42,317 bases of DNA from an uncultured Halomonas sp. (GTDB lineage Bacteria; Pseudomonadota; Gammaproteobacteria; Pseudomonadales; Halomonadaceae): positions 1-42,317 of the forward strand of contig NZ_CAMPKE010000026.1 of the NCBI RefSeq assembly GCF_946887195.1, given 5' to 3'. Positions 17,890 to 26,144 of the stretch are shown here, piece by piece; the stretch's first letter is position 1; each line of letters starts with the position of its first letter. Below the pieces are notes generated by a model. It made no database searches. It had not been told where the DNA came from and worked only from the letters and a program-made list of their open reading frames with translations. A program made the translations under genes and the position numbers.

Positions 17890-18074
17890 TCAGAATCTGC
17901 GACCGCCGCCATGGCTATGTTCGCCACCTTTCTTGCCAGATTCAGAAATCTTATCACGATAATTCTTGAGATTTCCGCCACTGCTCCGCTCCCTTTTTCC
18001 AAATTTTGATCACCTTTCTAGCCCGCTTCGTTGGCAGAAAGGCTGCCTTTTCCAGTGTTGCGCTTATCAGTCAT
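17890..18074 (-). pseudogene. Decayed KGG-repeat stress protein gene (copy 2)
   Basis: On the minus strand ATG 18074 starts M-T-D-K-R-N-T-G-K-G, then S-L-S-A-N-E-A-G, the same N-terminus as the intact KGG genes. Codon 19 is TAG (18018-18020) where the others have CAG (Gln), a single C-to-T change. A frameshift and loss of the middle repeats follow. The frame then resumes as SGGNLKNYRDKISESGKKGG and the tail GEHSHGGGRRF before TGA at 17890. Only 185 bases remain, against 357 and 417 in the intact genes, and 185 is not a multiple of three. The ribosome binding site is also eroded (AGTAGG for AGGAGG). It is therefore a non-functional paralogue. Together with 17819-17889 and 18075-18214 it fills the gap between baeR and the glycosyltransferase. 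Confidence 0.85.
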
Positions 18075-18089
18075 GAGGACCTACTGACA

Positions 18090-18102
18090 GTCTATAATAG
18101 AC
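18090..18102. promoter_or_regulatory. Palindrome containing a -10-like box
   Basis: GTCTATAATAGAC is a 13-base palindrome with TATAAT inside it, between the broken KGG gene and the glycosyltransferase gene. It could be a promoter element of either and may bind a regulator. No convincing -35 box was found. Confidence 0.3.
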
Positions 18103-18214
18103 CTACAGTCATGACCGACACACCCTTACCCGGAGACAAAATAAATAACGCCTAGAAAATAAAGAGAGCCTTTACTAGCCTTGGATAGCTTATCGGATCA
18201 TGGAGGATGCGAAA

Positions 18215-19462
18215 ATGAGCTGGGCAGGACATTATCAGTATAATATCGGCAAGAAAAAGCATTACCTTTCTCATTCAATAGCATTAGAAGAACCTATGGA
18301 TTTCGAGGAAAACATACCGGTTCTGGTCTGTTTCTCCCATCTTCGCTGGAGATTCGTCTATCAGCGACCGCAGCATCTCATGTCCCGGGCAGCCAGGACG
18401 TATCGTGTCATTTTTGTCGAGGAGCCCATCGCAACCGAGCGAGCCATGCCCTGGCTCGAATTGTGCGACGACAAATCCGGCGTCGAAGTACTGATACCCC
18501 GCCTTCCCGACCGCTATCTGGCCGATGAAGAAGCCAGGAACGACGCCCAACGCACCTTGCTGAGTCACTCTCTGCGCAATCTCCCCCTCGGCAGGTTCAT
18601 TGCCTGGTACTACACGCCGATGAGCCTGCCGTATTCCGATCACCTCGAACCCAGCCTCACGGTCTACGACTGCATGGATGAGCTCTCGGCATTCAAGCAA
18701 GCGCCACCCGAGCTGGTCGAGCGCGAACGACGCCTGATCGAAAAAGCCGATCTCGTCTTTACGGGTGGCTTGAGCCTTTACGACGCCAAGCGGCAGCTTC
18801 ACAGCCGGGTATATCCGATGCCCTCGAGCGTCGATATCGAGCATTTCTCGACTGCCCGCGAGCCGCTGCCCGAACCGCAGGACCAGGCCGAGATCGCTCA
18901 TCCCCGGCTAGGTTTCCATGGCGTCATCGATGAGCGGCTGGACTTGGCGCTTCTCGACGAAGTCGCCCGCCAGCGCCCGAATTGGCAGTTCGTGCTGGTC
19001 GGCCCGGTGGCGAAGATCGACGAAGATTCGCTTCCCGAGCGAGCCAACATCCATTATCTGGGTGGTAAACCCTACGATGAGCTGCCTGACTACCTGGCCG
19101 GCTGGGATGTCGCGCTGATGCCATTCGCACTGAACGAATCCACACGCTTCATCAGCCCCACCAAGACACCGGAATACCTGGCCGGCGGACGCCCGGTCGT
19201 GTCGACGCCGATCACCGACGTGGTGCGCACTTACGGCGATACCGGCATCGTCCGAATTGCCCGAAACGCGCCCGAGTTCATCGCGGCCATCGACGCCGGG
19301 CTCAAAGACATGCAGAGCAAGGACAGCCTGCAGCAGGCGGCGGATAGCGTGCTCGAAGGAATGTCCTGGGACAACACCTGGGAACTCATGGAGGAGAAGA
19401 TCAATGCACAATTCGAGGAGCTTCGATACGGTCGGGACTCAGGTCTTGCGGCCAACCAATAA
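18215..19462 (+). CDS. Glycosyltransferase family 1 protein
   Basis: A 415-residue protein. The N-terminal half starts its homology at IPVLVCFSHLRWRFVYQRPQHLMSRAA, the typical opening of a GT-B glycosyltransferase group often found next to Glf. The C-terminal half has VGPVAKID, LGGKPYDELPDYLAGWDVALMPF and SPTKTPEYLAGGRPVVSTPITDV, the nucleotide-sugar-binding region of family 4/1 enzymes. ATG 18215 is chosen because GGAGG lies eight bases upstream; ATG 18200 has none. No signal peptide or membrane span is visible. It overlaps the next gene, a UDP-galactopyranose mutase, so it may transfer galactofuranose or a related sugar; acceptor and product are unknown. Confidence 0.85.
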   Translation: MSWAGHYQYNIGKKKHYLSHSIALEEPMDFEENIPVLVCFSHLRWRFVYQRPQHLMSRAARTYRVIFVEEPIATERAMPWLELCDDKSGVEVLIPRLPDRYLADEEARNDAQRTLLSHSLRNLPLGRFIAWYYTPMSLPYSDHLEPSLTVYDCMDELSAFKQAPPELVERERRLIEKADLVFTGGLSLYDAKRQLHSRVYPMPSSVDIEHFSTAREPLPEPQDQAEIAHPRLGFHGVIDERLDLALLDEVARQRPNWQFVLVGPVAKIDEDSLPERANIHYLGGKPYDELPDYLAGWDVALMPFALNESTRFISPTKTPEYLAGGRPVVSTPITDVVRTYGDTGIVRIARNAPEFIAAIDAGLKDMQSKDSLQQAADSVLEGMSWDNTWELMEEKINAQFEELRYGRDSGLAANQ

Positions 19463-20663
19463 CGCCCAGACACCCATCGGCAGCAGAGTATCGAGCGTCG
19501 GTGGCACTGGCGCGACGCGACGTTCCGGCTTCGATTACCTGATCGTCGGTGCGGGCTTCTCGGGTAGCGTGCTTGCCGAACGTCTCGCCAATGAATTGGA
19601 TAAACGCGTTCTCATCGTCGATCGGCGTTCACATATCGGCGGCAATGCCTACGATTATTACAATGACGACGGGCTGCTGGTCCATCGCTATGGACCGCAT
19701 ATCTTTCATACCAACGCGCAGCGCATCGTCGATTATCTTTCCCGCTTCACCGAATGGCGCCCCTATCGCCATCGCGTATTGGCGAAAGTCGACGGCAAGC
19801 TGGTGCCGATACCGATCAACCTGACGACGCTCAATCGGCTCTATGGTCTGACCATGAATGCCAAACAGGCAGAGGCGTTTCTGGCCGCGCGCGCCGAGCC
19901 TGTCGAGCATCCACGCACCTCGGAAGACGTGGTAATCGGCAAGGTCGGTCGCGAACTGTATGAAAAGTTTTTTCGCGGCTATACACGCAAGCAGTGGGGA
20001 CTCGACCCATCGGAACTGGATAAATCGGTCACCTCGCGTGTCCCGACGCGCACCGACGACGACGATGGCTATTTCAATGACAGCTTCCAGATGATGCCGC
20101 GGCTGGGCTATACGCGACTGTTCGAGAATATGCTCGCGCATCCCAACATCAAGGTTCTATTGAATACCGACTTCCGGGAGATTCGCCGTGAGATCATCTA
20201 TGACCACCTCATCTACTCCGGGCCGATCGACGAGTTCTTCGATTATCGGCTCGGCAAGCTGCCTTATCGCAGCCTTCGATTTCAGCACGAAACGCTGGAG
20301 CGGAAAAACTTCCAGCCGGTCGGCGTGGTCAATTACCCCAGCGAGAACGTCGCCTATACGCGCATTACCGAGTACAAGCACCTGACCGGGCAGGAACATC
20401 GCAAGACCAGCGTGACCTACGAGTTTCCCTCCGCCGTGGGCGATCCCTACTATCCCATCCCGCGCCCCGAGAATGCCGAACTGTACAGGCGCTACCGAGC
20501 GATTGCCGATGACCTGACGCATGTGACGTTCACAGGGCGGTTGGGAAGCTATCGCTACTACAACATGGATCAGGTCGTCGGCCAGGCATTGGCAACGTTC
20601 GAGCGTATCGTCAAGGCGGGACGGGGCGATACGCAATCCGAGCGGCAGGTCGCACGGCTGTAA
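19404..20663 (+). CDS. glf: UDP-galactopyranose mutase
   Basis: A 419-residue FAD enzyme that interconverts UDP-galactopyranose and UDP-galactofuranose. The dinucleotide-binding motif is YLIVGAGFSGSVLAERLA (about residues 41-58), followed by RRSHIGGNAYD, YGPHIFHTN, GYTRKQWGLDPSEL, PRLGYTRLFENML, RITEYKHLTGQ and GRLGSYRYYNMDQV, all family hallmarks. It overlaps the glycosyltransferase gene by 59 bases, and GAGGAG is placed seven bases before ATG 19404, supporting coupled translation. The first 36 residues before the fold are low in conservation and longer than usual (most homologues have about 370-390 residues). No other polysaccharide gene is adjacent. Confidence 0.92.
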   Translation: MHNSRSFDTVGTQVLRPTNNAQTPIGSRVSSVGGTGATRRSGFDYLIVGAGFSGSVLAERLANELDKRVLIVDRRSHIGGNAYDYYNDDGLLVHRYGPHIFHTNAQRIVDYLSRFTEWRPYRHRVLAKVDGKLVPIPINLTTLNRLYGLTMNAKQAEAFLAARAEPVEHPRTSEDVVIGKVGRELYEKFFRGYTRKQWGLDPSELDKSVTSRVPTRTDDDDGYFNDSFQMMPRLGYTRLFENMLAHPNIKVLLNTDFREIRREIIYDHLIYSGPIDEFFDYRLGKLPYRSLRFQHETLERKNFQPVGVVNYPSENVAYTRITEYKHLTGQEHRKTSVTYEFPSAVGDPYYPIPRPENAELYRRYRAIADDLTHVTFTGRLGSYRYYNMDQVVGQALATFERIVKAGRGDTQSERQVARL

Positions 20664-20703
20664 TGAGCGGCAGTGGACATGAGCCAGCCACATCGAATCA
20701 AAA

Positions 20704-20723
20704 GGCGCGACGAATGTCGCGCC
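20704..20723 (-). terminator. Rho-independent terminator of the aldehyde dehydrogenase gene
   Basis: GGCGCGAC (20704-20711) and GTCGCGCC (20716-20723) form a perfect 8-bp stem with a 4-base loop. On the minus strand it is followed by TTTTGATT. It lies 28 bases past the aldehyde dehydrogenase stop and between convergent genes, so it may also stop glf transcripts. Confidence 0.75.
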
Positions 20724-20751
20724 AAGGCTCAAAACGGCAAGTGCCTCGCGG

Positions 20752-22272
20752 CTAGAAGAATCCCATCGGGTTGATGTCATAGCTGACCAGCAGGTTCTTG
20801 GTCTGCTGGTAATGTTCCAGCGCCATCTTGTGGGTTTCACGACCGATACCGGATTTCTTGTAGCCGCCGAACGCCGCATGCGCCGGGTACTGATGGTAGC
20901 AGTTGGTCCACACGCGACCGGCCTGAACGCCACGGCCCATGCGGAAGGCCACATTGATGTCGCGGGTCCAGACACCCGCACCCAGGCCGAACTCGGTGTC
21001 GTTGGCGATCGCCAGCGCCTCCGCTTCGTCCTTGAAGGTCGTCACCGCGACTACCGGGCCGAAGATCTCCTCCTGGAACACGCGCATCTTGTTGTCACCC
21101 TTGAGTAGCGTCGGCTGGATGTAATAGCCGCGCGACAATGCCGGGTCGAGGGTTTCCTTTTCACCCCCGGTTAGGAATTCCGCACCCTCCTCACGGGCCA
21201 CGTCCATGTACGACATGATCTTGTCGAACTGCTCCTCGGATACCTGGGCGCCGACCTGAACGTCGGTATCCAGCGGATTGCCTCGCTTGATCGATTGGGT
21301 GCGCTGCATGACCTTGTCCATGAAGGCGTCGTACATGCTCTCCTGGATCAGCGCGCGCGATGGGCAGGTGCACACTTCGCCCTGGTTGAAGAACGCCAGC
21401 ACCAGCCCTTCCGCCGCCTTGTCGATGAACTCGGGCTCGGCATTCATGATGTCGGCGAAGTAGATGTTGGGCGACTTGCCGCCCAATTCGACGGTCGAGG
21501 GGATGATGTTTTCGGCGGCGCACTTGAGAATGTGCGAGCCCACCGGCGTGGAACCGGTGAAGGCGATCTTGGCGATACGCCTGCTGGTCGCCAACGCCTG
21601 GCCGGCCTCTTCGCCGTAGCCGTTGACGATATTGACCACGCCCGGCGGCAGCAGATCGCCGATCAGCTCCATCAGCTTGAGAATCGATGCCGGGGTCTGC
21701 TCGGCGGGCTTGAGTACCACGCAGTTACCCGCCGCCAGTGCCGGCGCCAGCTTCCAGGTCGCCATCAGGAGCGGGAAATTCCAGGGTATGATCTGCCCCA
21801 CCACGCCCAGCGGCTCATGAAAGTGATAGGCCACGGTGTTGGCATCGATATCCGCGGCGGTGCCTTCCTGGGCGCGAATGCAGCCGGCAAAGTAGCGGAA
21901 GTGATCCACCGCCAGCGGCAGATCGGCATTCAGCGTCTCGCGGATCGCCTTGCCGTTGTCCCACGCCTCGGCGACGGCAAGCATTTCCAGGTTCTGCTCG
22001 ATGCGATCGGCAATTTTTAGCAGCACGTTGCCGCGCTCGGCGGCGGATGTCTTGCCCCAGGCCGGTGCGGCCTTGTGCGCGGCATCCAGCGCCAGGTCGA
22101 TATCCTCAGCGGATGAGCGCGGAATCTCGCAGAATACTTCGCCGGTGACCGGCGTGACGTTATCGAAGTACTGGCCGCTGACCGGCGCGACGAACTCGCC
22201 ACCGATGTAGTTGCCGTAGCGCTTGTCGAAGGCAACGACGGACCCTGCGCTGCCGGGATTTGCATAAATCAT
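20752..22272 (-). CDS. exaC: Aldehyde dehydrogenase, ExaC/AldB-type
   Basis: A 506-residue NAD(P)-dependent aldehyde dehydrogenase. Visible features are the cofactor region [23 protein letters not shown], the glycine motif [11 protein letters not shown], the general base Glu262 in VELGGKSPN and the catalytic Cys301 in [13 protein letters not shown]. The length and the sequence [20 protein letters not shown] at the start match ExaC of Pseudomonas, which oxidises acetaldehyde in PQQ-dependent ethanol metabolism, and AldB. The start is ATG 22272 with AGGAG eight bases upstream; the GTG at 22281 would overlap that site. The pqq operon 12 kb away supports the ExaC reading, but no ExaA-type dehydrogenase is in the window. 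Confidence 0.88.
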   Translation of the reverse strand: MIYANPGSAGSVVAFDKRYGNYIGGEFVAPVSGQYFDNVTPVTGEVFCEIPRSSAEDIDLALDAAHKAAPAWGKTSAAERGNVLLKIADRIEQNLEMLAVAEAWDNGKAIRETLNADLPLAVDHFRYFAGCIRAQEGTAADIDANTVAYHFHEPLGVVGQIIPWNFPLLMATWKLAPALAAGNCVVLKPAEQTPASILKLMELIGDLLPPGVVNIVNGYGEEAGQALATSRRIAKIAFTGSTPVGSHILKCAAENIIPSTVELGGKSPNIYFADIMNAEPEFIDKAAEGLVLAFFNQGEVCTCPSRALIQESMYDAFMDKVMQRTQSIKRGNPLDTDVQVGAQVSEEQFDKIMSYMDVAREEGAEFLTGGEKETLDPALSRGYYIQPTLLKGDNKMRVFQEEIFGPVVAVTTFKDEAEALAIANDTEFGLGAGVWTRDINVAFRMGRGVQAGRVWTNCYHQYPAHAAFGGYKKSGIGRETHKMALEHYQQTKNLLVSYDINPMGFF

Positions 22273-22363
22273 GGCGAACACTCCTGTTAGTTGGCATCTG
22301 GCCCGATGCGCTGCTTACGCTTCGCTTGCCGGGCCTGTCATTGAGCGTAGTGGAATTTCGCCG

Positions 22364-22560
22364 TCAGAGAGTGTTTACAAACTGCTGCGCTAGATCATGC
22401 TGCGTTGAAACCAGTCTCAAAATGCTCATTTACCGCATGTAAACTCCGCTTTTTCGGCTGATTTCGCCTTGTGACCCACATGGATGTGGGAAATGCGTTA
22501 GCCCGCCGGGAGCGGGCTTAGCCCTGACCATCGCTCGCTACTTTTGTAAACACCCTCTCA
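22364..22560. mobile_element. MITE-like structured repeat with 18-bp terminal inverted repeats
   Basis: A 197-base element bounded by imperfect 18-bp inverted ends: 22364-22381 (core GTGTTTACAAA) and 22543-22560 (core TTTGTAAACAC), 16 of 18 positions matching. Inside are three further hairpins: TTTAC-N5-GTAAA (22429-22443), a perfect CCCACAT-GG-ATGTGGG (22475-22490) and GCCCGC-N5-GCGGGC (22501-22517). It has no open frame of note. This form is typical of a non-autonomous, transposase-mobilised element or a REP-like repeat. It fills most of the 330-base gap between the ends of the aldehyde dehydrogenase promoter region and arsB; the remaining 22273-22363 presumably holds the dehydrogenase promoter. 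Confidence 0.65.
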
Positions 22561-22601
22561 GCAAGGTTCGACTTTATCGCCATGCGCCTGTACCAAGCGT
22601 C

Positions 22602-23912
22602 TCAGGTCGTGGAAACCACCGGCAGCCACAGGCTTAGCGCCACCAGCGCGGCCAGCAGGACGGGCGGTGTGATGATCAACCCCACCTTCATGTATTGCCC
22701 CCAGCCGATGCGCCGCCCCTTGCCCGCGAGCACATGCAGCCACAACAGCGTGGCGAGGCTGCCAATCGGGGTGAATTTCGGCCCCAGATCATTGCCGATG
22801 ATATTGGCGTACACCATCAACTCCTGCGTCAGCGGTGCCACCTCCGCCTGGCGAATCGCCAGGGCGCCGATCAGCGTCGAGGGCAGGTTGTTCACCACCG
22901 ACGCGAGGATGGCCGAGGCGAACCCGGTGCCCAGCGTCGCGACAAAGGCGCCTTGCGAGGCGAGCCACACCAGCACGCTCGCGGCCTTTTCCGTCAGGCC
23001 GGCATTGCCGAGACCATAGACCACCAGATACATCCCGATCGAGAACAGCACGATTTGCCACGGGGCATGGCGCAGCACACTCTTGACCGAAACGACCGCA
23101 CCCTTGCCCTTCGATGTCCAGCGCCCGGCGATGGCGAGCAGAATCAATGCGGCCGCGCCCGTCACGACGGAAATCGGCACGTCATAGGGCGCCGTGACGA
23201 AATATGCCAGCAGCAGGATGGCAAGCAGCGGAAAGGCGGCACGAAAGACTTGCCTGTCGTGGATCGCGGAGCGTGGCTCATCGAGCTTCGTCAGTGGATA
23301 GCGACGCGGGACATGCCGCCCGTAATAGCCCCACAGCACCAGCAGCGTCGCCGCCACCGACACCAGGTCGACCGGCACCATCACCACGGCATAATGCGTG
23401 AAGGAGATCGCGAAGAAGTTGGCGCTGACGATGTTGACCAGATTGGAGATGACCAGCGGCAGACTGGCCGAGTCCGCCACGAAACCGGTCGCGATGATGA
23501 ACGCCAGCGAGGCCTGCGGAGTGAAGTCGAGCCGCGCCAGGATGGCGATGACGATCGGCGTCAACAGCAGCGCGGCACCGTCGTTGGCGAAGAACGCCGC
23601 GATCACCGCGCCCAGCATGATCACCAGCGGGAACAGCAGATGCCCCCGCCCGCCGCCCCAGCGCGCCACATGCAGGGCCGACCAGGCGAAGAACCCGGCC
23701 TCATCGAGTATCAATGAAATGACGATCAGCGCGACGAAGGTAAAGGTCGCGTCCCACACGATATGCCAGACGACGATGACGTCCTGCCAGCCAACGATGC
23801 CGGCAGCCAGCGCCACTGCCGCCCCACCCAGCGCGCTCCAGCCAATGCCGAGCCCCCTCGGCTGCCAGATGACCAGAACGAGCGTCACGACAAAAATCGC
23901 CAACGCGATCAT
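22602..23912 (-). CDS. arsB: Arsenite efflux permease ArsB
   Basis: A 436-residue inner-membrane protein with about 12 hydrophobic segments, matching ArsB (about 429 residues) in blocks such as AAFFANDGAALLLTPIVIAI, LPLVISNLVNIVSANFF, VVNNLPSTLIGALAI and NIIGNDLGPKFTPIGSLATLLW. ArsB exports arsenite and antimonite, driven by the proton gradient or by ArsA. No arsA gene is present, so it would act as a secondary transporter. ATG 23912 has GGAG six bases upstream; the open frame continues 50 codons further only by chance overlap with arsH. It is the last gene of the arsR-C-H-B operon. No T-rich terminator was seen between its stop and the MITE-like repeat. Confidence 0.92.
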   Translation of the reverse strand: MIALAIFVVTLVLVIWQPRGLGIGWSALGGAAVALAAGIVGWQDVIVVWHIVWDATFTFVALIVISLILDEAGFFAWSALHVARWGGGRGHLLFPLVIMLGAVIAAFFANDGAALLLTPIVIAILARLDFTPQASLAFIIATGFVADSASLPLVISNLVNIVSANFFAISFTHYAVVMVPVDLVSVAATLLVLWGYYGRHVPRRYPLTKLDEPRSAIHDRQVFRAAFPLLAILLLAYFVTAPYDVPISVVTGAAALILLAIAGRWTSKGKGAVVSVKSVLRHAPWQIVLFSIGMYLVVYGLGNAGLTEKAASVLVWLASQGAFVATLGTGFASAILASVVNNLPSTLIGALAIRQAEVAPLTQELMVYANIIGNDLGPKFTPIGSLATLLWLHVLAGKGRRIGWGQYMKVGLIITPPVLLAALVALSLWLPVVSTT

Positions 23913-23931
23913 GAAAATCTCCGCAAAGGGG

Positions 23932-24675
23932 TTAGATGGAACGCTGATTGACGCGCTTCGAGGTCTCTTCGGCACTCTCGACGCGCTCGGAGTAGCGGTC
24001 GGTGAGATACGCCGAGTGACCGCGCGTGAGCCAGGTGAACTTGACCAACTCCTCGCATACATCCACCACGCGCCGGTAATACGGCGAGGGTTTCATCCGC
24101 CCCGCTTCGTCGAACTCGGCGAAGGCGCGCGGCACGGAGGATTGGTTGGGAATCGTCACCATCCGCATCCAGCGCCCCAGCAGGCGCATCTGGTTGACGG
24201 CGTTGAAGCTCTGGCTGCCGCCGGAAACTTCCATGACCGCCAGCGTCTTGCCCTGGGTGGGGCGGACACCACCCAATGCCAGCGGGAGCCAATCGATCTG
24301 CGCCTTCATGACGGCGGTCATCGCGCCGTGGCGCTCCGGGCTCACCCAGACCATGCCCTCCGACCAGGTGGCCAGTTCGCGCAGTTGCTCAACCGCCGGA
24401 TGATCCGGCGCGGCGCCGTCCGGCAGCGGCAAATCCATCGGGTCGAAGGTGCGCGCCTCGCAACCGAACTCGCGCAGCAAGCGCACGACCTCCTCCGCTA
24501 ACAGCCGCGAGTAGGACCGCTCACGCAGCGATCCGTAGAGCACCAGAATACGCGGCGCGTGCCGCGGCCCCCGGTCGCCACTCAGCCGCTCGCCATCGAT
24601 CGGCCGAAGATGCTCGGCCTCGATATTCGGCAAGTCCCCGGTCATTCGTGCTCGTTCTTCATTCATGAGAGTCAT
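23932..24675 (-). CDS. arsH: ArsH NADPH-dependent FMN reductase
   Basis: A 247-residue flavodoxin-fold protein with the ArsH pattern: [20 protein letters not shown] (FMN phosphate loop), [35 protein letters not shown] and [25 protein letters not shown]. ArsH reduces FMN or quinones with NADPH and oxidises trivalent organoarsenicals to less toxic pentavalent forms. The start at 24675 forms an ATGA overlap with the arsC stop; an in-frame ATG at 24666 is also possible. Nineteen bases separate it from arsB. Confidence 0.92.
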   Translation of the reverse strand: MTLMNEERARMTGDLPNIEAEHLRPIDGERLSGDRGPRHAPRILVLYGSLRERSYSRLLAEEVVRLLREFGCEARTFDPMDLPLPDGAAPDHPAVEQLRELATWSEGMVWVSPERHGAMTAVMKAQIDWLPLALGGVRPTQGKTLAVMEVSGGSQSFNAVNQMRLLGRWMRMVTIPNQSSVPRAFAEFDEAGRMKPSPYYRRVVDVCEELVKFTWLTRGHSAYLTDRYSERVESAEETSKRVNQRSI

Positions 24676-25088
24676 CGTGCGGTCTTCCCGTGGCACACGA
24701 TTTCCCCATCTTCCTTGGTGAAGACCTCGACGGGGTTGGCCAACAGATCGAGCACCCTCTCGGATGGCCGGCAAAGGCGAGTGCCCTTGTCCGTCACCAC
24801 GACCGGGCGATTGATCAGAATGGGATGCGCCAGCATCGCATCGATAAGATCGTCATCCGACAGCGCAGGGTCATCGAGGCCCAGTGCATCGAAGGGCGTG
24901 CCCTTCCTGCGCAGCAGCTCTCGCGGCGGGATACCCATGGCGTTCAACAGCTCACACAGCCGCTCTCGCGAAGGCGGCGTTTCGAGGTATTCGATGATTT
25001 GCGGCTCCTCGCCGGACTGGCGAATCATCGCCAGGGTATTGCGCGAGGTGCCGCAGTTCGGGTTGTGATAGATCACCGGCCTATTCAC
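24672..25088 (-). CDS. arsC: Arsenate reductase ArsC (glutaredoxin-dependent)
   Basis: A 138-residue cytoplasmic enzyme of the plasmid R773 ArsC type. The catalytic Cys12 is in [13 protein letters not shown], and the three arsenate-binding arginines fall at Arg60, Arg94 and Arg107, exactly the R773 numbering ([23 protein letters not shown]). It reduces arsenate to arsenite using glutathione and glutaredoxin. The start is GTG 25088, with AAGGAG eight bases upstream. It begins four bases after the arsR stop. Confidence 0.94.
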   Translation of the reverse strand: MNRPVIYHNPNCGTSRNTLAMIRQSGEEPQIIEYLETPPSRERLCELLNAMGIPPRELLRRKGTPFDALGLDDPALSDDDLIDAMLAHPILINRPVVVTDKGTRLCRPSERVLDLLANPVEVFTKEDGEIVCHGKTAR

Positions 25089-25092
25089 GATC

Positions 25093-25443
25093 TCACTCCT
25101 TGGATGATGAAGAACATGGAGGAGCTAGCTCCTTGAGGAGCGGCTCGCACACTTCCGGGCGCCCGGCGCAGCAATCGCTGATCAGAAAGCGGATCGCCTC
25201 CGCCACCCGATCGAGCTCGACGCGATAGATGATCGAGCGGCTCTGGCGCGTGGAACTCACCAGTCCCGCGCGCGCCAGCACCGATAGATGAGCGGACAAC
25301 GTGTTGTGAGGAATATCCAGCGAACTGGCGATCTCCCCGGCGGGCAACCCCGCCGGATGATGGCGAATCAGCAGGCGAAAGGCATCCAGCCGAGTCGGCT
25401 GCGCCAGCGCTGAAAAGGTATCGATTGCGGTTGATGTGTCCAT
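25093..25443 (-). CDS. arsR: ArsR family arsenic-responsive repressor
   Basis: A 116-residue winged-helix repressor (FSALAQPTRLDAFRLL, AGEIASSLDIPHNTLSAHLSVLARAGLV). The usual helix-3 CVC arsenite site is absent. Instead there are Cys91, Cys92 and Cys99 in DCCAGRPEVCEP, the arrangement described for the Acidithiobacillus ferrooxidans ArsR, where such cysteines bind As(III). An extra Cys110 lies in the tail. The start ATG 25443 aligns with the family; the longer open frame upstream has no homology. No Shine-Dalgarno precedes it, and the promoter -10 box is only ten bases away, so the mRNA is probably leaderless. Its operator overlaps the start codon. Confidence 0.93.
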   Translation of the reverse strand: MDTSTAIDTFSALAQPTRLDAFRLLIRHHPAGLPAGEIASSLDIPHNTLSAHLSVLARAGLVSSTRQSRSIIYRVELDRVAEAIRFLISDCCAGRPEVCEPLLKELAPPCSSSSKE

Positions 25444-25479
25444 ATGTCGGATATTATAGACATATTGAATCTCAATCAA
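25442..25479 (-). promoter_or_regulatory. ars operon promoter and ArsR operator
   Basis: On the minus strand TTGATT (25474-25479) and TATAAT (25453-25458) form a -35/-10 pair with a 15-base spacer (16 if GTTGAT is used). An inverted repeat, ATATGTC at 25442-25448 and GACATAT at 25459-25465 with 10 bases between, brackets the -10 box and reaches into the arsR start codon. Repressor bound here would block RNA polymerase. The expected transcription start is near 25446. Confidence 0.7.
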
Positions 25480-25643
25480 CTGCTCTAGGAGCCCAGCGAG
25501 GCTTAGGTCATCCGGCATCCAGCGGTCCGAGCGACTTCGTTGTCAGCCACGGTCAAGCAGTAGTCGGGGATAAAATCTTCATGGCGCGTCTCGCCGGAGT
25601 AAGCTACGCATCATCCCAATCCCAATGATATTCGAAATAGCCA

Positions 25644-26114
25644 TCAACATCTCACTTCATCGATCATTTTCGTCAAGAACACGCTATTTGGATCTGGCTT
25701 GTAATTACCAAACGGTGGACAAGGGACGAACCCAAAGGAGGCATATAAATGGCGAGCGGCCTCAAAAAAATCCATTGAACCTGTCTCTAAGCTCAGTCTT
25801 GAATAGCCGCGAGCGGTCGCTTCTTGAATGATGTGCTGCAACATCCTCGTGGCGGCCCCTTGCCGAAGATGCGAGGCTGCAGTACGCATGGATTTGATCT
25901 CGGCGTGAGAATCAGTCAAATGCTTTAGCGCGCCGAATCCGAGCAGATTCGGACCATCCCACATGCTCCAAAAAATAATATTGGAATCGCGTAAACCATT
26001 AAGGTTCAAGGCATGACGACTTTCCGCTGGCGCTGTGACCTCCATAGAACTGAGATGCTCATGGAGTAAAGCGAGGACCTCTGGACTTTCTAGATTATCA
26101 ACGCGAATGTTCAA
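25644..26114 (-). CDS. GNAT family N-acetyltransferase (YsnE-like)
   Basis: A 156-residue acetyltransferase: NIRVDNLESPEVLALLHEHLSSM at the start, the acetyl-CoA loop in RTAASHLRQGAATRML (R-x-x-G-x-A type) and LYASFGFVPCPPFGNYKPDPNSVFLTK at the end. It is of the YsnE/PhnO-like group, substrate unknown; in YsnE relatives the substrates are small amines or indole compounds. The start is uncertain: no ATG is available. TTG 26114 has AAGGGG six bases upstream and matches the family start, while TTG 26141 would add nine residues. The local DNA is AT-richer than the neighbouring operons and the gene stands alone, so it was probably acquired. The 170 bases between it and arsR show no gene. Confidence 0.75.
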   Translation of the reverse strand: MNIRVDNLESPEVLALLHEHLSSMEVTAPAESRHALNLNGLRDSNIIFWSMWDGPNLLGFGALKHLTDSHAEIKSMRTAASHLRQGAATRMLQHIIQEATARGYSRLSLETGSMDFFEAARHLYASFGFVPCPPFGNYKPDPNSVFLTKMIDEVRC

Positions 26115-26144
26115 GAACTTCCCCTTGGTACCTAACTCCAAAGC

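Noticed and set aside
22695..23717. 340-codon plus-strand frame opposite arsB
   Set aside because: Antisense shadow rich in Arg, Gln and His; arsB is well supported on the other strand.
25625..25831. 68-codon plus-strand frame opposite the end of the GNAT gene
   Set aside because: It overlaps the conserved C-terminus of the acetyltransferase and has no homology.
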